NCBI RefSeq assembly: GCF_900115715.1
Contig: NZ_FOXM01000010.1
Location: 109,421-173,420, forward strand
Source: Geopseudomonas sagittaria
GTDB taxonomy: Bacteria > Pseudomonadota > Gammaproteobacteria > Pseudomonadales > Pseudomonadaceae
DNA length: 64,000 nucleotides
Reading direction: 5' to 3'
Shown one piece after another: positions 58,986 to 64,000 of the stretch. Below the pieces are notes generated by a model. The model searched no databases. It saw nothing but the letters and a program-made list of their open reading frames with translations, and was not told the DNA's origin. The position numbers and the translations under genes were made by a program. Every line of letters begins with the position of its first letter. The stretch's first letter is position 1.

Positions 58986-60035
58986 TTAGATATCCATTTC
59001 CGCGTCGACGTCTTCCTCGATCGCCGCTGTTGCCTTGAGGCCACCCGGCTGGGCGAGCAACTGGGTGCGAATCGCGCCCTCGATGGTGTCGCGCACCTCG
59101 GGGTTGTCCTCGAGGAAGCGCGCGGCATTGGCCTTGCCCTGGCCGATCTTGCTGCCCTGGTAGCTGTACCAGGCGCCGGACTTCTCGATCAGCCCCTGCT
59201 GCACACCCAGATCGATGATCTCGCCGTTGCGGTAGATGCCCTTGCCGTAGAGGATCTGGAACTCGGCCTGACGGAACGGCGGAGCCATCTTGTTCTTCAC
59301 CACCTTGACGCGGGTCTCGTTGCCGACCACCTCGTCGCCTTCCTTGACGGCGCCAATGCGCCGGATGTCCAGGCGCACCGAGGAGTAGAACTTCAGCGCA
59401 TTGCCGCCGGTGGTGGTTTCCGGATTGCCGAACATCACGCCGATCTTCATGCGGATCTGGTTGATGAAGATCACCAGGCAGTTGGCGTTCTTGATGTTGC
59501 CGGTGATCTTGCGCAGGGCTTGCGACATCAGGCGCGCCTGCAGGCCAACATGGGTGTCGCCCATCTCGCCTTCGATTTCCGCCTTCGGCACCAGGGCAGC
59601 CACGGAGTCGACGATGACCACGTCCACCGCATTGGAACGCACCAGCATGTCGGTGATTTCCAGCGCCTGCTCACCGGTATCCGGCTGCGACACCAGCAGG
59701 TCGTCGACATTAACGCCGAGCTTGGCGGCGTAGTCGGGGTCGAGAGCGTGCTCGGCGTCGACGAAGGCACAGGTCGCGCCCAGCTTCTGCGCTTCGGCGA
59801 TTACCGACAGGGTCAGGGTGGTCTTGCCCGAAGATTCAGGACCATAGATCTCGACGATCCGCCCCTTGGGCAGGCCGCCGATACCCAGTGCGATATCCAG
59901 GCCCAGCGAGCCGGTGGAGATCGCCGGCACGGCCTGGCGTTCCTGGTCGCCCATGCGCATGACCGCGCCTTTGCCGAACTGACGCTCGATCTGACCCAGG
60001 GCCGCAGCCAGGGCGCGCTTCTTGTTCTCGTCCAT
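58986..60035 (-). CDS. recA: RecA, recombinase
   Basis: RecA (349 aa) forms filaments on single-stranded DNA for strand exchange and for LexA cleavage. Walker [10 protein letters not shown] (66-74), Walker [11 protein letters not shown], and loop L2 [22 protein letters not shown] region are intact. It starts [20 protein letters not shown]. Upstream, between cinA and recA, is a LexA box. recX follows 6 bp later. Confidence 0.99.
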   Translation of the reverse strand: MDENKKRALAAALGQIERQFGKGAVMRMGDQERQAVPAISTGSLGLDIALGIGGLPKGRIVEIYGPESSGKTTLTLSVIAEAQKLGATCAFVDAEHALDPDYAAKLGVNVDDLLVSQPDTGEQALEITDMLVRSNAVDVVIVDSVAALVPKAEIEGEMGDTHVGLQARLMSQALRKITGNIKNANCLVIFINQIRMKIGVMFGNPETTTGGNALKFYSSVRLDIRRIGAVKEGDEVVGNETRVKVVKNKMAPPFRQAEFQILYGKGIYRNGEIIDLGVQQGLIEKSGAWYSYQGSKIGQGKANAARFLEDNPEVRDTIEGAIRTQLLAQPGGLKATAAIEEDVDAEMDI

Positions 60036-60076
60036 TGAAGTCCTCTCGTTCAGAGCAGCCAGCCGGCCACGATCAA

Positions 60077-60092
60077 CTGTATAATTAGCCAG
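60077..60092 (-). promoter_or_regulatory. LexA (SOS) box of recA
   Basis: CTG-TATAATTAGC-CAG (plus strand) fits the CTG-N10-CAG LexA consensus. It lies 42 bp upstream of the recA ATG, inside the cinA-recA gap. On the minus strand it reads CTGGCTAATTATACAG and overlaps a likely -10 (TTATAC). Confidence 0.85.
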
Positions 60093-60119
60093 TATTATTC
60101 CACAGGGTAGGTTACCCGC

Positions 60120-60620
60120 CTACCCCTCGACGGGATTTTGCCCTGCCGTCAGTCGCAACAATCCCTGCAGCGCCAGAAGCACGGTCCGCTCACGCACCGC
60201 CTGGCGGTCGCCGGCAAACTGCCGACGACAGCTGAAACAGCGTTCGCCATCCTGCCAGGCCAGCCAGACCGTGCCCACCGGTTTGTCCGGCGTGCCGCCA
60301 TCCGGCCCGGCAATCCCGCTGACGGCCACCGCCAGCTGTGCCCCACTGTGCCGGCAGGCTCCCCGGGCCATCGCCTCGACCACCTCACGACTCACGGCGC
60401 CAACCGTGTCGAACAAGGTATCCGGCACACCGAGCTGCAGGGTTTTCTGCCGATTGGAGTAGGTGACGTAGCCGGCCTCGAACCACTGCGAGCTGCCGGC
60501 GATCCGCGTGATCGCCTCGGCGATGCCGCCGCCAGTGCAGGACTCCGCCGTGGCGACCTGCATCCGCCGACTCAGTAGCGCCTCGCCGAGTTGTCTGGCA
60601 AGCCGGGTGATCGGGTCCAT
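60120..60620 (-). CDS. cinA: CinA C-terminal-domain amidase (PncC type)
   Basis: A 166-aa nicotinamide-mononucleotide amidase (PncC/CinA C-terminal domain) that recycles NMN to NaMN. Motifs: ATAESCTGGGIAEAITRIAGSS (about 24-45), GYVTYSNRQKTLQLG, VAVSGIAGPDGGTPDKPVGTVWLA (about 101-124). ATG at 60620 gives the usual length. Upstream of recA in the same direction; divergent from mutS. Confidence 0.92.
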   Translation of the reverse strand: MDPITRLARQLGEALLSRRMQVATAESCTGGGIAEAITRIAGSSQWFEAGYVTYSNRQKTLQLGVPDTLFDTVGAVSREVVEAMARGACRHSGAQLAVAVSGIAGPDGGTPDKPVGTVWLAWQDGERCFSCRRQFAGDRQAVRERTVLLALQGLLRLTAGQNPVEG

Positions 60621-60634
60621 AAGTGTCTCCGGGG

Positions 60635-60663
60635 TTAAGCCTGTCCATGCGATACCGTACACT
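60635..60663 (+). promoter_or_regulatory. Predicted promoter of mutS
   Basis: -35-like TTAAGC (60635-60640) and -10 TACACT (60658-60663) with a 17-bp spacer, 31 bp before the mutS ATG. The -35 is weak. Confidence 0.4.
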
Positions 60664-60694
60664 AGGCGCTTTTGCGACTTGAAGCCGGACAGCG

Positions 60695-63274
60695 ATGAGC
60701 AACAGCGATTTTTCCGCCCACACGCCGATGATGCAGCAGTACCTCAGAATCAAGCAGCAGCATCCCGACCAGCTGCTGTTCTATCGCATGGGCGACTTCT
60801 ACGAGCTGTTCTACGCCGATGCCCAGAAGGCTGCCCGGTTGCTGGACATCACGCTGACCGCTCGCGGTCAGTCCGCCGGCCAGCCGATCCCGATGGCCGG
60901 CATTCCGTTCCATGCGGCCGAAGGATACCTGGCCCGCCTGGTAAAGCTCGGCGAGTCGGTGGTGATCTGTGAACAGGTCGGCGATCCGGCGACCAGCAAG
61001 GGGCCGGTGGAGCGTCAGGTCGCTCGCATCCTCACTCCCGGCACCGTCAGCGACGAAGCGCTGCTCGACGAGCGCCGCGACAACCTGCTGGCAGCCCTGC
61101 TCGGCGACGAGCGGTTGTTCGGTCTGGCGGTGCTAGACATCACCAGCGGACGCTTCAGCGTGCAGGAAATCAAGGGCTGGGAACCGCTGCTCGCCGAACT
61201 GGAGCGCCTCAGTCCCGCCGAGCTGCTGATTCCCGATGACTGGCCAAGCGGCCTGCCGGCCGAGAAACGTCCCGGCGTGCGGCGCCGGGCGCCCTGGGAC
61301 TTCGATCGCGCCACCGCGCTGAAAAGCCTGTGTCAGCAGTTCGGCACCCAGGACCTAAACGGCTTCGGCTGCCAGGGCCTGACCCTCGCCATCGGCGCCG
61401 CCGGCTGCCTGCTGCTGTACGCACGCGACACCCAGCGCAGTGCCCTGCCACACATCCGCAGCCTGCGCCACGAGCGGCTGGACGACACGGTGATCCTCGA
61501 CGCCGCCAGCCGGCGCAATCTGGAGCTAGACACCAACCTCACCGGCGGTCGCGACAACACCCTGCAGAGCGTGGTGGATCGCTGCATGACCGCCATGGGC
61601 AGCCGCCTGCTGTGTCGCTGGTTGAACCGCCCCCTGCGTGACCACGGCATCATCGAGGGCCGCCAGCAGGCCATCGGCTGCCTGCTCGACAGCTACCGCT
61701 TCGAGAACCTGCAGCCGCGCCTCAAGGAAATCGGCGACGTCGAGCGCATTCTGGCCCGTATCGGTCTGCGCAGCGCACGGCCGCGCGACATGGCACGCCT
61801 GCGCGATGCCTTGGCGGCCCTGCCGGAACTGCAGCAGAACCTGTCCGAACTGGAAGCTCCGCGCCTGCAGGCGCTGGCGGCCAACATCCAGACCTACCCC
61901 GAGCTGGCCGACCTGCTGGCCCGGGCAATCATCGATAATCCGCCCGCAGTGATCCGCGACGGCGGCGTGATCAAGAGCGGTTACGACGCCGAGCTCGACG
62001 AACTGCAGATGCTCAGCGAGAACGCCGGCCAGTACCTGATGGACCTGGAGGCGCGGGAAAAGGCCAGAACCGGCCTGGCCAATCTCAAGGTCGGCTACAA
62101 CCGCATCCATGGCTATTACATCGAGCTGCCGCGGGTCCAGGCCGAGCAGGCGCCGGCCGACTATATCCGCCGCCAGACTCTCAAGGGTGCCGAACGCTTC
62201 ATCACCCCCGAACTCAAGGCGTTCGAGGACAAGGCGCTGTCGGCGAAAAGCCGCGCCCTGGCACGGGAAAAGCTGCTGTACGACGCCCTGCTCGACATCC
62301 TGATCGAATCCCTAGCGCCGCTGCAGGATACTGCTGCCGCCCTGGCCGAGCTCGACGTGCTGAGCAACCTGGCCGAGCGTGCGCTGAATCTGGACCTCAA
62401 TTGCCCGGCGTTCGTCGAAGAGCCCTGCCTGCGCATCACCCAGGGTCGCCATCCAGTGGTCGAACAGGTACTCAGCACGCCCTTTGTCGCCAACGACGTC
62501 TACCTCGACGACGGCACGCGCATGCTGGTGATCACCGGTCCGAACATGGGGGGCAAGTCCACCTACATGCGCCAAACCGCGCTGATCGTACTGCTCGCCC
62601 ATATCGGCAGCTTCGTGCCGGCGCAAAGCTGCGAGCTGTCGCTGGTCGACCGCATCTTCACCCGCATCGGCTCCAGCGATGATCTGGCCGGCGGGCGCTC
62701 GACCTTCATGGTGGAGATGAGCGAAACCGCCAGCATCCTGCACAACGCCAGCGAGCGCAGTCTGGTGCTGATGGACGAAGTCGGCCGCGGCACCAGCACC
62801 TTCGACGGCCTGTCACTGGCTTGGGCAGCTGCCGAGCATCTGGCGCAGCTACGCGCCTTTACCCTGTTCGCGACCCACTACTTCGAGCTGACCGTCCTGC
62901 CCGAGAGCGAACCCGTGGTCGCCAACGTGCATCTGGATGCTGCCGAGCACAAGGAGCGCATTGTGTTCCTGCACCATGTGCTGCCGGGACCGGCGAGCCA
63001 GAGCTATGGCCTGGCCGTCGCGCAACTGGCCGGAGTACCCGATCCGGTGATCGCTCGCGCCCGTGAGCATCTGGCACGGCTTGAGGAAACCAGCCTGCCG
63101 CATGAGCACGCCGCGGTGCCAGCGACAAAAAGCGTGCCGAGCAAACCGCTGCAGCACGACCTGTTCGCAGTCCAATCGCATCCATTGCTGGAAGAGCTCG
63201 AGCGCCTCAGCCCGGACGACCTGACCCCCCGTCAGGCGCTGGAGCTGATATATGCTTGGAAGATGCAGATATAA
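60695..63274 (+). CDS. mutS: MutS, DNA mismatch recognition protein
   Basis: MutS (859 aa) recognises mismatches and starts repair with MutL. The mismatch-binding domain I has the Phe-x-Glu motif in [12 protein letters not shown] (about 29-40). Connector, lever and clamp domains follow. The ATPase has Walker [10 protein letters not shown] (about 617-625), [20 protein letters not shown] and the Walker B/signature [15 protein letters not shown]. The full C-terminal dimerisation region is present. Confidence 0.98.
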   Translation: MSNSDFSAHTPMMQQYLRIKQQHPDQLLFYRMGDFYELFYADAQKAARLLDITLTARGQSAGQPIPMAGIPFHAAEGYLARLVKLGESVVICEQVGDPATSKGPVERQVARILTPGTVSDEALLDERRDNLLAALLGDERLFGLAVLDITSGRFSVQEIKGWEPLLAELERLSPAELLIPDDWPSGLPAEKRPGVRRRAPWDFDRATALKSLCQQFGTQDLNGFGCQGLTLAIGAAGCLLLYARDTQRSALPHIRSLRHERLDDTVILDAASRRNLELDTNLTGGRDNTLQSVVDRCMTAMGSRLLCRWLNRPLRDHGIIEGRQQAIGCLLDSYRFENLQPRLKEIGDVERILARIGLRSARPRDMARLRDALAALPELQQNLSELEAPRLQALAANIQTYPELADLLARAIIDNPPAVIRDGGVIKSGYDAELDELQMLSENAGQYLMDLEAREKARTGLANLKVGYNRIHGYYIELPRVQAEQAPADYIRRQTLKGAERFITPELKAFEDKALSAKSRALAREKLLYDALLDILIESLAPLQDTAAALAELDVLSNLAERALNLDLNCPAFVEEPCLRITQGRHPVVEQVLSTPFVANDVYLDDGTRMLVITGPNMGGKSTYMRQTALIVLLAHIGSFVPAQSCELSLVDRIFTRIGSSDDLAGGRSTFMVEMSETASILHNASERSLVLMDEVGRGTSTFDGLSLAWAAAEHLAQLRAFTLFATHYFELTVLPESEPVVANVHLDAAEHKERIVFLHHVLPGPASQSYGLAVAQLAGVPDPVIARAREHLARLEETSLPHEHAAVPATKSVPSKPLQHDLFAVQSHPLLEELERLSPDDLTPRQALELIYAWKMQI

Positions 63275-63291
63275 CGAAGCAAATAGCAAGC

Positions 63292-63300
63292 TGCTAAAAT
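63292..63300 (+). promoter_or_regulatory. Extended -10 element of fdxA
   Basis: TGCTAAAAT (extended -10) lies 52 bp upstream of the fdxA ATG. No good -35 is visible. The same sequence precedes purM. Confidence 0.5.
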
Positions 63301-63352
63301 TTCGCGCGCCATGCCATGGCTGGCGCTTGCCTGTCTGAGGAGACAAAAGAAC

Positions 63353-63676
63353 ATGACCTTCGTCGTTACCGACAACTGCATCAAGTGCAAGTACACCGAC
63401 TGCGTGGAAGTCTGCCCGGTGGACTGCTTCTACGAAGGCCCGAACTTCCTGGTGATCCACCCAGACGAGTGCATCGACTGCGCCCTCTGCGAGCCCGAGT
63501 GCCCTGCCCAGGCGATCTTCTCGGAAGACGAGGTACCGGATGACCAGCAGGAGTTCATCGAACTCAACCGCGATCTTGCCGAAGTATGGCCAAACATCAC
63601 TGAGAAAAAGGATGCTCTGGCCGACGCCGAGGAGTGGGATGGCGTCAAGGACAAGCTGCAGCACCTCGAGCGCTGA
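63353..63676 (+). CDS. fdxA: FdxA, 7Fe ferredoxin I
   Basis: FdxA (107 aa) is a 3Fe-4S/4Fe-4S seven-iron ferredoxin. Cluster cysteines are in [20 protein letters not shown] (C9, C12, C17, C21, C25) and [12 protein letters not shown] (about 40-51). The C-terminal helix [15 protein letters not shown] is typical of the Azotobacter/Pseudomonas form. GAGGAG lies upstream of the ATG. A terminator follows before the rrn end. Confidence 0.97.
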   Translation: MTFVVTDNCIKCKYTDCVEVCPVDCFYEGPNFLVIHPDECIDCALCEPECPAQAIFSEDEVPDDQQEFIELNRDLAEVWPNITEKKDALADAEEWDGVKDKLQHLER

Positions 63677-63696
63677 TCAAACACAGCGTCCGCCTC

Positions 63697-63725
63697 AAAA
63701 CCCAGCTTTCGCGCTGGGTTTTTTT
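63697..63725 (+). terminator. Rho-independent terminator of fdxA
   Basis: A 10-bp stem AAAACCCAGC/GCTGGGTTTT (63697-63706 and 63713-63722) with a 6-nt loop and a run of Ts to 63725. It starts 21 bp after the fdxA stop. Confidence 0.92.
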
Positions 63726-63765
63726 CTGCCCGTTTTCAACCCGGTTTCCGGATGCCGAAAAGCCG

Positions 63766-63797
63766 AAACCCCGACCAGCGTTAGCTGATCGGGGTTT
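63766..63797 (-). terminator. Terminator of the leftward rrn operon
   Basis: On the minus strand a 14-bp stem AAACCCCGATCAGC/GCTGGTCGGGGTTT, with one G-T wobble pair, is followed by CGGCTTTTC. It lies just past the 5S rRNA gene. Confidence 0.85.
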
Positions 63798-63808
63798 CTG
63801 TATAGGTG

Positions 63809-63924
63809 CTTGACGATGACCTACTCTCACATGGAGAAGCTCCACACTACCATCGGCGATGCGTCGTTTCACTGCTGAGTTCGGGATGGGATCAGGTGGT
63901 TCCAACGCTCTATGGTCGTCAAGC
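63809..63924 (-). rRNA. 5S ribosomal RNA
   Basis: The minus strand reads GCTTGACGACCATAGAGCG at its 5' end and GGTCATCGTCAAGC at its 3' end, with CCGAACTCAGCAGTGAAACG in between, the standard pseudomonad 5S sequence. The terminal stem pairs GCTTGACGA with TCGTCAAGC. It is the last gene of an rRNA operon transcribed leftward from beyond the right edge. Exact ends may be off by a base or two. Confidence 0.96.
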
Positions 63925-64000
63925 AATTTGTTGGGGAATCGTTTTTAGTCGCTTCCCCTAATTGGGTATGTGATATCGGTGTATCTTCGGTAATTTCACG
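63925..64000 (-). other. 23S-5S rRNA spacer (partial)
   Basis: This stretch upstream of 5S on the minus strand (including GAAGCGACTAAAAACGATTC) looks like the processed 23S-5S spacer of a pseudomonad rrn operon. The 3' end of 23S itself is not clearly inside the window. Confidence 0.75.

Overview
The window is GC-rich bacterial chromosome from a pseudomonad. Gene order runs almost gene for gene with Pseudomonas aeruginosa: tolR-tolQ-ybgC-ruvBAC-yebC-aspS, oprD-proS, purMN, mazG-relA-rlmD-cysM, gacS-ldhA, dinB, rimO, and finally cinA-recA-recX, mutS, fdxA. Individual proteins also carry Pseudomonas signatures: the OprD C-terminus, a GacS-type hybrid kinase, the FinR/Fpr pair and ErdR. The species cannot be fixed from the sequence alone. 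Nearly all of the window is core genome.

Layout. 1-6.5 kb: a leftward envelope and recombination block (tolR partial, tolQ, ybgC, ruvBAC, yebC, aspS). 6.8-8.9 kb: a Dps-like protein, a membrane protein with a cold-shock domain, slyX and a HIT protein. 9.0-15.5 kb: the main accessory segment, between the slyX/HIT pair and oprD. It holds a QseBC/PmrAB-type two-component system and a tightly packed five-gene operon: thermostable-hemolysin-family protein, AMP-dependent ligase, haem-oxygenase-like diiron protein, short-chain dehydrogenase and exported helical-repeat protein. A CTTAA-N6-CTTAA box lies directly upstream of the operon. 15.8-24.6 kb: oprD, proS, a lipoprotein, a thioredoxin-like lipoprotein, a frameshifted yihY, an arsC-like gene, wrbA, a small membrane protein, a pentanucleotide repeat with a long palindrome, and hda. 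24.6-41.7 kb: a PerM-type permease, purMN, mazG-relA, rlmD, cysM, gacS, ldhA and dinB. 41.9-50 kb: initiator tRNA, cytochrome b561, rimO, a ZIP transporter, an oxidoreductase, a stand-alone trpB, trmO, fpr and finR. 50-63.7 kb: dgkA, erdR, an EamA exporter, tapT, phosphoketolase, a beta-CASP nuclease, a LOG protein, recX-recA-cinA, mutS and fdxA. The window ends with a 5S rRNA gene and the 23S-5S spacer of a leftward rrn operon.

How the genes work together. DNA repair is well represented (ruvABC, dinB, recA/recX with a LexA box, mutS). The stringent response (relA, mazG) and the Gac global regulatory kinase are present. tRNA and ribosome modification appear as rimO, trmO, tapT and rlmD. The least explained unit is the 8.97-15.5 kb segment. 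Its enzymes (acyl activation, probable GNAT-fold transfer, diiron oxidation, NAD(P)-dependent reduction) look like a small-molecule or lipid-tailoring pathway controlled by the adjacent two-component system. Its product is unknown.
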